A DNA stretch of 64,000 bases from assembly GCA_964036045.1 (NCBI GenBank), contig OZ038378.1:43798639-43862638 (forward strand), read 5' to 3'. The first letter of the stretch is position 1. Each line of letters opens with the position of its first letter. This DNA comes from Eutreptiella sp. 'Long Island Sound 2002' (taxonomy: Eukaryota; Euglenozoa; Euglenophyceae; Eutreptiales; Eutreptiaceae). This document shows, one piece after another, positions 44,252-54,483 of this stretch. The notes beneath the pieces were generated by a model. It was not told the DNA's origin. It saw nothing but the letters and a program-made list of their open reading frames with translations, and searched no databases. The position numbers were made by a program, and so were the translations under genes.

Positions 44252-45035
44252 ATCAGATCCGGCTGATGATCAATGAACACAAACGCAGGCTTGAAGGTCT
44301 TGAAGGATTCCCACATTTCACTAGTTAATCCTGATTGTGGTACCCAGTTGCGGCGCGCTTCTATCGCTGTTGGGCAGTGAAGTCAGCGGTGACCACAGTA
44401 TGAAAACCGGAGATGCCGGCGGGACCTGTATGGGCGCCCATGCAGCAGCGCCGCATCAAGGGAACGTACATGCTGTGTAGTTGGTGGATATGTCCAATTT
44501 TGGTTTTTATGAACGCTTGTGACCTCCATTGCGCGAGGCCTCGCGCAATGATCACCGAAACTTTAATGTTTTTCATGCGCCGTTCCATGCGCGAGGCCTC
44601 GCGCTTGAAACTGCAGTTTGTTCCGGAACATTTCTACTTTTCAAGATTCTTGCATACACCATTGTTGCAGTTTATTCGTTAATAGATCCATCTCTATCAC
44701 GCAATCCTGATAATGGTACTAAGTTACGTGTATAAATACGACAGCGTTCCATTTTTCGACAACCTGCCTAATGTGTCGTGCTGTAGCACATTAATCTGAC
44801 ACAAATGAACGTCTTTGCGCGAGGCCTCGCGCAAAGAATAGTCACCAAACAATACTTCTCTCTGTCTCGCCCATGGGACACATCATTCTTATAGAAATAT
44901 TTAATCTGCCATACTTGTTTGCGACGCTTTTAAAATATCCAGCAAAACAACTATTTTTCGATGCCCTTGGAAACCTGTCATTTTCCTACCTTTTCCTTCG
45001 TTTTTGACCATGCAACTTGAGCCGCCTAAGAATTT

Positions 45036-47248
45036 CTGTGCTGGCGCCTATCCTTGGGGGAAGACGGCAAAAGCCCTACCTACTAGAGGGGAGGGGTGGC
45101 CAAGTGTGCTAAGGGCATACAAAACGCCCATTTTTGCTAAAGGTCAAAAGCTAACGCACTGCCCTGCCCACCTGGAAAAGCACGCGGGACAGGAGACACC
45201 ACTACACTACACTCACTAACGCCAGCAGCAGCCTTCGAAGGCAGGGTAAGCACTCATCACTTGCGCTCAACACCCGCCAGGCTTGCTGACCCTAACACCT
45301 ACACACTCTACTGGGAGTTGAAGGCAATGAAGTCTCGGGTCCTACCGACCCTCCTGTGAGAAAGCAAGAGAACACAGCGCTACTAAGCGGCTGTGGCCTA
45401 ACAGGGACGCCACTACGCGTTTCCCTGTCAGGGCTTGGAGGGAGGGAGTGCTCAGCGTGCGTGCGCAGCGTGGATGGCGGTGAAGTCCGACTGCACTCAC
45501 CACTCATGGTTGAGCTGCAGTTATTTGCTTTTGTGATCCGCGCAGCATATTTTAGCGCTGCCAAAAGGGACTGCACCAATCGCCCTTACCTTCCCACCTG
45601 TAAAGCAAACGCCAATGACTGAGGTTCAAGACTGAGGAACCAACACAGCCTCCACGTGTTATACGCTTCTCAGGTTGCCCTATAATACACTGTTCCTGAA
45701 CCTCAGTACAAGCAAGCAAGCTTAGGGAACTCCACCTGTTCTCTCAAAGAATGTATGGTGGAGCCCCTGGGTAAGCTAAACAAGAGTTATACTGTGCGCA
45801 CTTCGCGTGGCCTACCCTTTAATGCGTCATATGCATGCACAAATATGCACAGGGTTCCCCATTTCTCCTTCTCTTACCTAATCTTACACAACTTAACCAA
45901 TCAAAGCGTGACTCAACCAGGGGGTGAGCTCCTCCTGGGCTTACCTACCTTACTCACCACGCATCATGTGAATGCCGAGAAAAACGCGAGCGCAAAACAA
46001 CCCTACGCACTTAAACCAACCTACGGCGAATTATAAACTACCCTAAGCAATTAATGCACTGTGTGTCATGCATGCTACCCTTGTCTTGTTTCCTGCAGAA
46101 AGCGGAGAGAGAGTGGCGCACTGCGCAGCGCAAAACAAGCCTAAGCGTTTTAAGGAACCCTACTTTAGCGCTACGGCAACACAAACACGAGCAAGCACTT
46201 TCTCTTCTTACCTGTGAAGAGAGAATAAGGGTTAATTGGAGTACAGGGAAAGCGCCACAGCGTGTGAATGCCTCGATTGAGCACATGCATCGCGAGCACA
46301 GCGCATATTCTAACCCTACGTGCGCGCTGCGCGCTCCATTCGCATCGCATACCTTTCATTCCTGTTTTGACCTGTGCAGAGCAAGAGAGAGGAGCACCCG
46401 AGCCCCCAACGAACACAGCGTTGACAACCCTAACGTTTTAACGAACCAACCAACACGGACGTAATGTATGCGTGTCAGATGACAGTGGCATACCTGAGAG
46501 GTGGGTTGTCCACCTGCTCTGTGGTGTGGGTTGAGTTTGAATACTTTTCCCTAACGTTTATGAAAATTATGATGCAACTGTGCAAAAACTTCCTTTAGAA
46601 CTTTAAAAACTACGGCTCATACCTTCTTATTCAAGAGCCGTCTACGCTTGCGCAACCCTGTTTTTGAAGTCTGCTTCCGTTGCGCTTGTCTGCGACTTGG
46701 AGTTTTGGTGTAAAAATGACAATTTTCCGCGTGATTTCGTCAATTTTTAGCGATTTGACTTCTTAAATTGCTACACCTTTCGCTGAACCACAGGAATCAC
46801 TCCCTGTTGGTTACATTTTCTACTTTTTTCAGCTCCAGGAGATTTGTGTCCTCCATTGGGAGTAGTGCTCCGCCCTGGCCTTTGGTCAGGATGTTTACCG
46901 AAACGCTGTTCATACAGCGATGGCCGTCTGCATTAGAGCGTTCGACTGTACCCTAGTGGGCAAGCATATGTGCTCTAGGGAGGGAGTCCTGGGTTCAAAC
47001 CCCACTACCCCCAAAATGTTACCAAAAGTTGTCGTCGCACGCTGGCAACTTTTGAGGAATGCCCCCTCGAAGGGACGTCATTCACGGTACATTACACTGT
47101 TTTTCAAGGGTACCTACAGTGTGATAGGCTTCTATGAACTGATGAGGATGTTTTTGGTAAGTTTAATGCATTTTCTGAGGTAATTGTGGGATTTCTTGAG
47201 CCTTTTTCCTTGGTCCTACTAGCTTAGCTAACTAGTACCCCAGGGGGG
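45036..47248 (+). other. Element 2 3' non-coding region, right part
   Basis: 45036-45245 is shared with the chromovirus remnant (22970-23094 and 26359-26440). 45250-46900 has no convincing ORF; short Met-initiated frames are scattered on both strands. 46917-47015 looks tRNA-like. CAGGGGGG at 47241-47248 just before the 3' LTR fits a polypurine tract that would prime plus-strand synthesis. Confidence 0.55.
46917..47015 (+). other. tRNA-like sequence, degenerate
   Basis: TGGCCGTCTGCATTAGAGCG resembles a type II (Leu/Ser) tRNA D-arm or A box, and GGGTTCAAACCCC resembles a T-arm or B box, about 75 bp apart. The acceptor ends do not pair, so this is a pseudo-tRNA or a tRNA-derived SINE head rather than a working gene. 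Confidence 0.35.
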
Positions 47249-47961
47249 AGTAAGAATAAGTCACTGCCTTGTCTTTCTTCGGAGGGCTTGATCCAGCCCA
47301 AGCCCCTGTTAAATTCGTTTTGTTTATGCTAAGACTAACTTGAGTATTTTTATCACTCTTTCGAAGCTTAAAGTACACTTTCTCAAAGTAATTAGGGTTG
47401 TAACCCTAGCCCCCCCATGAAGTTCACCCCTACCACTCAACTGAGCGGAGGTATCTTCCTTCATGGAGGATATACCGAAAGAAACTAGGCATTTCATGCT
47501 TTAAGCCTTGGAGGTTAAGCCTAGTGGTCTCCCACTCCAAGACCCCTATACTCAATTGTTACTACCACTTAATGTGGTTCTACTTTTTAACTGGTTCTGA
47601 ATATAGTTGCTTGGCCAAGTCATCTTCTTTGTCTGGCCTGATACCTATGCCCCACATTCCCAACCAGCACCATTTCACCCAAGAGAGTGCACATGAAGTG
47701 CTTGATGCTATCTTGGAGGCTAGAGTCAGTCCAGCTTTCATATAAAAGTTTTTGTATTATCCATTTGTGATTGAATCTTTGTGTTTATACCTGCTTTGTC
47801 TATCTGCAGCCCTTCTGTGTTACACTGGATTTCAAACTATTCATTGATTCGATCCACATCCTGTTCTTGCTCTACTTGCTCCTTTGGTTTTGGGATTTCA
47901 CCATCAAAAACCTGCAATATTTCATGAAATTCTATAGGGCACTAATCAAGGACATCTTTCT
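47249..47961 (+). repeat. Element 2 3' LTR
   Basis: 713-bp partner of 34784-35495. It starts AGTAAG after the purine tract and ends CATCTTTCT. GCTGG follows at 47962-47966. An ORF that runs from here into the GC-rich flank crosses the element boundary and is spurious. Confidence 0.9.
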
Positions 47962-47966
47962 GCTGG

Positions 47967-48530
47967 TGGCGTGCCTCTCTGCCGTCGTCGTGGCCCCGCG
48001 TTGGTGCTCCGCGCCTTGTCCAGTTCTGTCGCTCTTGGTGCTCCAGTCGGCTTTTTTGTGTCGCCGTGGTGCCTTCCCCCACCCCGTTGGCTGTCGCCCC
48101 CAGCTTTACTGGGCGGCTGCGCAGGGCACACGAAGGCCGGCCAGGAACCGGGCTCTTTGTCCCTGCCCAGCGCCCCTGCCGAGGCAGGGGCGCTGGGCTC
48201 GCTGGGCGTCGTACCCGTTCACGGCCCCGCGATGGGGTTGTCCCTGGCGGGTCCCTCCTGCTTCGGTCTTGGGCTGCGTGCGCTGCGGTGGTTCGGCATG
48301 TGTGGACCTGGTCACTGACACGTCCGGTTTCCTGTACCGACCGCCTTTCGACGGGGGACTCGGCCGGTGCACCTGGGCTGTTTCGTGTGGACGCCGACAC
48401 CTCCCCTGTCGGGTCGCGTGTGTGCATCTGCGTGCTCTTCTTGGCCGGGTCCGGCGGACTGGCCTCCCGGGCGCGTTCTGGTGCGCCTCACCTTTCCTTT
48501 GGCCGTCTGATGCTTCTTCTGCCCTTGCTG
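47967..48530 (-). repeat. LINE-family copy 3, unique block (inverted match to 54484-55075)
   Basis: Matches the reverse complement of about 54484-55075 and, with 34660-34783, of 55070-55175. Landmarks GTGGCCCCGCGTTGGTGCTCC and CTGGGCGGCT. This shows that the two pieces either side of element 2 were once contiguous. Confidence 0.8.
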
Positions 48531-50375
48531 CGTGCCTTTTTTTTTCCCTTTTTCTTGTTGCACCCTTCCTCCCCCTCCCCTCTCGTGTTACCGTTGTCTC
48601 CGGCGTTTTGTGCTTCCCTGCCCCAGGTGCCTTGGGCCTTGGCGCCCCCCCCTTTTTTTTCCGTCCCTGTGTTTTGTTCTTGTGCGTTGTTTGCCCTCTT
48701 GCCCCCTGCGCCCCTCCTCTTGCTGCCTGTTCCCGGCCCTCTGTGCCCGCGGCCTTGGCCTTGTACGGTTCCCCCCCCGACCCGCCCCGCCCACTCTCCT
48801 TCTTTGTCTTCTTTCGTCTTTTTTCCCTCCTTCTGTCCCTTTTTTTGTTTTCCCCCCTGCTCCGCCTCCCCCCCTCTCTGGCCCGTTTTTGTGTTGCTGT
48901 GTTTGTTTTTTTTTTCCCCTCCCTCGCGCCCCCTTGTCTCGGCTGTTGGTTTGTTTCCGGCCCTCGGTGCCCTGGGCCCCGTTGCTTTGTGGCTGCCAGC
49001 CCCTCCGCCCTCTCTCCTTCTCTTTGTTTTTTTTTCTTCACCCCGTGTGATATGTGCGCTGTGTGCTCCCCCCCCCCCCCCGGGGGGGCTCCTCCTCGTG
49101 TTTTTGCCGTGTCTTGTGTCGTGTTGTGTGTTGCCACGGTCTGTTGTGGGCTGGTTTGTGTGGTTCGTGGTGCTGTGCGGTGTTTTTCTGTGCTGCCTGG
49201 GGCTGATGTCGTGCTGTGTGATGTCTTGTTGTGCTGTGTTGTTGGTTTTGTCGCTGGCGGTCTCCCCTGGGCGTTGCTTCCTTCTGTTTTGTTGGTGTCG
49301 TGCGGTGCCCTGTTGTGCCGTGCTGTTTTGTGTGGTGCGTTGTCCTGTGTGGTGCCGTCGCGCGTTGTTGTGTGGTGTGTTGCGCTGTGTATTGTGCTGG
49401 TGCGCTGTGTCGCCTTGTCGTCAGGCCCGCTGCGTTGTGTGGGGATCTCCTGTCCCCCCCCCCCCCTGCTGCTGCCCCCTGTCGCTGTTGCCTGGTCCCC
49501 TGTCGTGGCTTGTTGTTGTGTTCTGTTCTGAGGTGCAGTGCTGTGTTGTTCTGTTTTGCCGCCTGATGTGTGGTGTGCTGCTGTCTGCGTTGTTTCGTGC
49601 TGGTTGTTCCGTGTTGCTTCGTTCGCGCTGGTTGGCGCCGTGTGTTGTTGCCTTTGGTTGCTGGGTGTTCGTTGCCGGGTCAGGTTGCCCGCTGTTGCGT
49701 TCTGCTGGCGTCGTTTGCCGCTGGTGCTCCTGCCTGGCCCCGTGGCTTGCTGCCCTGCTGTGTGCTGTGGTTTGTTGTGGCGCCCTGCCCCCTTGTGCTG
49801 TGTCCTCTGTTCTGTGGTGCTCTGCTGCCATGTGGTGCCGCGCTGTGGTGCCCTGCTGTCTGTTTTGCTTTGCTGGTGGTGCTGGTTTGTGTCCTTTTCC
49901 TGGGTCTGCGCTGCTGTGTTGCGCTGTGCGTCGTGTTGTTCGGCGCCGGTTTGGTCCGTGCTGTTCTTGGTGCCTCGTGCTGCGGTGTGTCGCTGTGTGC
50001 AGTGCTGTCTCCCTTGGCGTTCTGTGCTGTGGCTGTGCTGCCCTGTTGCGTGGTGTGGTGTGTCGTGGTGTCGTGCTGTGCCCCGTTGTGTTCTGTGGTG
50101 CCGTGGTGCCTGGTGGTACCAAAGGGCTGGGCTGTGCCGTGTGTTCTCGGTTTTTGCTGGTGTTCCTGCCTCATTTACGTGGCGTGTGTTGGCCCTGGTG
50201 TCCTTTCCTGGCCTCTGACCGCGCCCCCTGCTGTCTGGTGTGCTGGTGCGGCGTCCTGTGGTTTCCGGCGCCCTGTGCTGTGTCTTGTGGTGCTGTGCTT
50301 CCTTGTGGTGCTGTGCTGTCTGGCTGTGTTGTGCGTTTGTCTGCGCCGCTGGTTTTTGCTTTTCCTTTTGTCCTT
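48531..50375. repeat. A-depleted low-complexity tract
   Basis: About 1.85 kb in which the + strand has almost no A: first C/T-rich with long T and C runs, then from about 49100 G/T-rich (GTGCTGTG and GTTGTGCTG motifs). Every stop codon needs an A on + or a T on minus, so all six frames stay open and give very long overlapping ORFs on both strands (for example 48066-50429 on + and 48106-50436 on minus). These are artefacts of composition. Confidence 0.9.
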
Positions 50376-50969
50376 TTACACTTTGCAAAAAACCCCCGCT
50401 GTTTCTCTGTTCCTTTGAAAAGTTTCTGAGAACCAAAAATTAAAGAGTTTCTCGCTAGAAATTTAGACACCACCCAACTCGCACCCAGACAGGCGGCAAT
50501 GCGAAGTTTTTCTTGCTGACTTACGTGTGGCCACGCGATCTCGAAGAGAGTGGTCTTGCTTGCAAGGTGTTGACCGCTTTTCCCCCAGGGCTGGTCGCCT
50601 AAGCTGACGAAAAGGGGTGAGGGGGGGCACGAGGGAGGGGAGGTAGGTGCATGGAGAAGGAAAGAAAATGAAAGGAAGCAGGGCGAAGGGACGCGCCGGC
50701 TTAGAAAAAATGTTCGATTTTTACGCGCTGCTCGCAACGCTTTTTTCTTTGCGCATATGGCTAGTTAGGCGCCGAGGGGGACGGGGTTATGCTCCTACGA
50801 GGGTTACAGTGCTTACGGCGTTAACTATTCACCTATTTAACGTTCAAAAATTTTCGTCGCGTTCTTACGCGTTTGGCAGCCCGCTTTTTGGCCTAGGCGT
50901 TTTTTATGTCGTCTTTTACTCTCCTTTTTTTTTTTCTGGCGAGGCGCCAGCGCACGCGACACCTTGGGT
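50376..50969 (-). other. LINE-family copy 3, 5' end
   Basis: Less biased sequence between the A-depleted tract and the right TSD. On the minus strand it contains an A-run and a basic-looking short frame (KKKKESKRRHKKR) that runs out of the insertion into ORF1, so it is fortuitous. No gene recognised. Confidence 0.5.
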
Positions 50970-51522
50970 TCCACGACGATCCTCTCCGCCGGACCGCCGT
51001 GGCGGCCCCGGGTATGCAAGGCCACCCCTGTCTCGTCCGTGTGGGGGACCCGGCCGACGGCCTCTTGGATGTTCACGCTCCCGCGCGTGGTCTCATCCTG
51101 GATCCAGGCCTGCGCTACACCGTAGCGCAGGGCGGCGTGTGCGGCGGCGTGGCCCACTGCGGGCAGTGCCCCGTCGTCGGCTGTTGGCCGGGGGTATTGC
51201 CTGGGGCACCAGTCTTCCCCGATGCAGTGGCTTGCACGCTGCCCGCCGGCGGCGCGGGGCCCGCGGGCACGCTGCCCGCAGGGGCCTCTGGAACCATCTC
51301 CAGGTCGGAGTCCGTGTCCGTGTCCTCCGTGGGCCGGTGCCTCGGAGTCCCAGCGCCCTGATGACCTGGTGTGCCGCGTCTAGCGTCCGAGATCTGGGGG
51401 GCGGTTTGCATGGGGCCATTGGCTCTGTCATTGCTGTGTTGCTGTGCCTGAGAGCAGGGGGGGGGATGGCGCGCGGACCTCCTGTGGCTTTCCTGTGCCC
51501 CCAGTGGCCCGTTTTGCTGCAT
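50970..51522 (-). pseudogene. LINE ORF1, N-terminal part, cut by the copy 3 insertion
   Basis: First ATG at about 51522 (MQQNGPLGAQESHRR). The reading has an acidic patch TEDTDTDSDLEMVPEAP, then a frame change at about 51165-51200 leads to HAALRYGVAQAWIQDETTRG, VNIQEAVGRVPHTDETG and AERIVVEP, where the 10-bp duplicated site is reached. The reading continues in frame at 32555 (EPTRMVLVL...). Upstream on this strand are the 420-bp monomers, whose last partial unit runs straight into the ORF. Confidence 0.6.
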
Positions 51523-51619
51523 GTGCTGTGGGTGTGGTGAAGTGCGGGTGGGGGCGCCTGACGTTGCCTCTGCGTCGTACTCGTCCGCGGGCTGGTGCCG
51601 AGCGTTCCTCCCCGGGCTC

Positions 51620-54480
51620 CGCTGGGTGTCTCGCACATGCGCCCGTGGGGGCCTGGCGCCCTCGTGGCGGCGCGGGGCGTCTGGCGTCAGGCGCTCTCCC
51701 TCCCCCGGCTGCACGCTTGTGGGGCGGGCAGCCAGGCCTCTCACTGGTGTGAGGGACGTCCGGTGTTGGTCGCTCCCCCTCCCCGGCCGTGTATCCCCGG
51801 GGCGGGCAGCCAGCGCCTGTGCGTCCCGGGTGTGGGCGATGTGGCTGTGGGGGCTCAGCCGTTGTGGAGGCTCCTGAGGTTACGTGATCGCCCCCCCCCA
51901 AATGCCCGCCGCCGGGAAGGGCAGTCGGGGCCCGCTGCCCATGTGTGTTGGGCGCGGTGTGCGGGCATGGGGGCCTGGCGCTGTGGATATGGCGTGCTTG
52001 CCCTGTGGGGGGCCGTGCGCCGCGGGGATTGCGATGGAGGGTCTCCCCAGCAGGATCTCTCATCGTTGTGAAGGGCGTCTGGTGTCAGGTGCTTTCCCTC
52101 TCCCTGGGGGCGGCCAGGCCCCTTTGGCCGTGTGTCCCGGGCGTGGGTGGTGCGGGTGTGGGGACCCAGCACCGGCCCCACAGCGTGCGTTCCGGCGGGC
52201 CAGCTTTGCGTGCTGTGGGGGTGGCGGGAGGGCGTCCCCCGGGTGTCCCCCAGGGAGGGATCTGGCGCTGTGGCGAGGGGCGCTTGTCCTCCCCCTGCTG
52301 CGCTACCCGCGCCCGCTGGCAGGCAGTCGAGGTCCGCTGCCCATGTGCGGTGGGCGCGGGCGTGCGGGCGTGGGGCCCGGCACTGTCCCTTTGGCTTGCA
52401 TGCCCTGCGGGGGGCTGCGTGCCATGGGGATGCTGGGAGGCCGTCCCCGGGGGGATGACCTCTCACCGTTGTGAGGGGCGGGCGTCTGGTGTCCGGCGCT
52501 GTCCCTGTCCCGGCTGCCCGTCCCTTGGGGCGGGTAGCCAGGCCCCGTTGCCCGTGTTTCCTGGGCGCGGGTGGTGTGGGCGTGGGGGGCCCAGCACCCG
52601 CCCCACAGCGTGCGCTCTTGCGAGCCAGCGTTGCGTGCTGTGGGGGTGGCGGGAGTGCGTTCCCGGGGGGGGTGCCCTGCGCCATTGTGAGGGGCGTCTG
52701 AGGCCAGGCGCTCGTCCTCCTCCAGCCGCCCAACCTCGGGCTGTGCAGTCGGGATCCGCGGCCCAAGTGCTGCGGGCGCGTGTGTGCGGGCCGGGGGGCC
52801 CGGCACTGTCCCCCTGGCGTGCGTGCCCTGCGGTGGGCTTCGCGCCGCGGGGGTGGTGGGAGGCGTCCAGAGGGGCGGGGGGATGACCTCCAACCTTTGT
52901 GAGTGGCAGGCAGTGTCAGGCGCTTTCCCCCTCCTGGCCATCCGCCCCTGGGGGCGGGCAGGCAGGACCCGTGTTCCGTGTTTCCCGGGCGCGGGTGGTA
53001 TGGGCGTGGGGACCCAGTAACCGGCCCCACCGCGTGCCCTCTTGCGAGCCAGTGTTGAACGCTGTCATGGTGGCGGGAGGGCGTCCCCGGGGGGGGGTGC
53101 CTTGCGCCGTTATGAGGGGCGTCTGAGGTTAGCCACTCGTCCTCCGGCTGCCCGCCCTCGGAGCGGGCTGTCAGGGTCCGCTGCCCACGTGCTGTGGGGG
53201 CCTGACACTGTCCCTTTGGGTTGCATGCCCTGCTGGGGGCTGCGTGGCGTGGGGGTGGTGGGGGGGCAACCCGGGGGGCTGGCCTCCAACTGTTGTGAGG
53301 GGCGTCTGGTGTCAGGCGCTGTCCCTCTCCCGGCCGACCATCCCTGGGGGCGGGCGGCCAGGACCCGTTGCCCCTGTGTCCCGGACACGGGTGGTGTGGG
53401 CATGGGGGACCCAGCACCGGCCCCACAGCGTGCTCTCTTGCGAGCCGGTGTTGCGCGCTGTGGAGGTGGCAAGAGGGCGTCCCTGGGGGGGGCGCCTTGC
53501 GCCGTTTCCGAGGGGCGTCTGAGGTCAGGCACTCGTCCTCCCCCGGCTGCCCGGCCTCAGAGCGGGCTTTTGGGGTCCGCTACCCACGTGCTGTGGGCGC
53601 GGGTGTGCGGGCGTTGGGGCCCGGCACTGTTCTTTTGGCTTGCATGCCCTGCAGGGGGCCGCTTGCTGCGGGGTTGGTGGGATGCCGGCCCAGGGGGGTG
53701 GCCTCCCAACGTTGTGAGGGGCGTCTGGTGTCAGGCGCTGTGCCTCTCCCGGGCGCCTGTCGCTGGGGGTGGGCAGCCAGGACCCGTGGTCCGTGTGTCC
53801 TGGGCACGGGTGGTGTGGGCATGGGGGAGGCAGCACCGGCCCCACAACGTGCGCTCTGGCGAGCCGGCGTTGCGCGCTCTAGGGTGGCGGGAGTGCGTCC
53901 CCGCGGGGGGTGCCTTGCGCCATTGTGAGGGGCGTCTGAGGTCAGGCGCTCGTCCTCCCCCGGCTGCCCGCCCTCGGGGCCGGCTGTCAGTGTCCACTGC
54001 CCAGGTGCTGTGGGCGCGGGTGTGCGGGCGTGGGGGCCCCGCCCTGTCCCTCTGGCTTGCATGCCCTGCGGGGGGCTGCGTGCCGCCAGGGTGGTCGGAG
54101 GCCGTCCCGGGGGGGCCGGCCTCCCACTGTTGTGCAGGGTGTCTGGCGTCAGGCGCTGTCCCTCTCCCGGCCGCCCGTCGCTGGGGGCGGGCAGCCAGGA
54201 CCCGTTGCCCGTGTGTCCCGGGCATGGGTGGTGTGGACAACGGGAACCCAACACCGGCCCCGGCGCGTGGGCTCTTGCGAGCTGGCGTTGCGCGCTGTGG
54301 GGGAAGCAGGAGGGCTTCCGCGTCTGAGGTCAGGCGCTCAGCCTCGCCCGGCTACCCGCCCTGGGGGCGGGCTGTCGGGGTCTGCTGCCCACGTGCTGTG
54401 AGCGCGGGTGATGGTGCGTGGGGGCCCGGCACTGTCCCATTTGGCTTGCATGCCCTGCCGGGGGCTGCATGCCGCGGGGC
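51620..54480 (-). repeat. GC-rich tandem array, 420-bp unit, upstream of LINE ORF1
   Basis: About 6.8 units; the landmark GGCTTGCATGCCCTGC lies near 53220, 53637, 54055 and 54441 (spacings 417, 418, 386). Same unit as 23600-25450 on the other strand. Its position directly before ORF1, on the same strand, makes it the likely 5' UTR/promoter array, as with the monomers of rodent L1. Confidence 0.8.
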
Positions 54481-54483
54481 CGA

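Larger units (their letters stand above)
43125..45030. mobile_element. TIR element, 1,906 bp, with five copies of a GC palindrome
   Basis: Ends are perfect inverted repeats of 29 bp: 43125-43153 starts CTTAGGCGGCTCAAG, and 45002-45030 is its reverse complement, ending CTTGAGCCGCCTAAG. Weaker inverted similarity continues about 80 bp inward (AAAAAATAGT near 43185, inverted near 44960). The element is more AT-rich than its surroundings and holds one substantial ORF (43625-44251, minus). That ORF is not a recognisable transposase, so the element is non-autonomous or of unknown type. It is embedded in the 3' non-coding region of element 2. Confidence 0.85.
32556..50969 (-). mobile_element. LINE-family non-coding retroelement, copy 3, with LTR element 2 nested inside
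   Basis: On the minus strand the 3' end is a GAGGTTTGAGGTTTG tail (seen on +) at 32556-32570, then the CACCTGG hairpin near 32620, the conserved 3' region to about 33370, ~208-bp units (33450-34640), and a unique block split by element 2 (34660-34783 and 47967-48530). Then come the A-poor tract (48530-50375) and the 5' end at 50969. Without element 2 and its duplicated site it is about 5.2 kb. The flanking 10-bp duplication and the interrupted ORF1 fix both ends. Confidence 0.75.

Noticed and set aside
48066-50436. Overlapping ORFs of 787 and 776 codons on opposite strands
   Set aside because: The + strand has almost no A, so no stop codon can occur in any frame on either strand; the translations are low-complexity.
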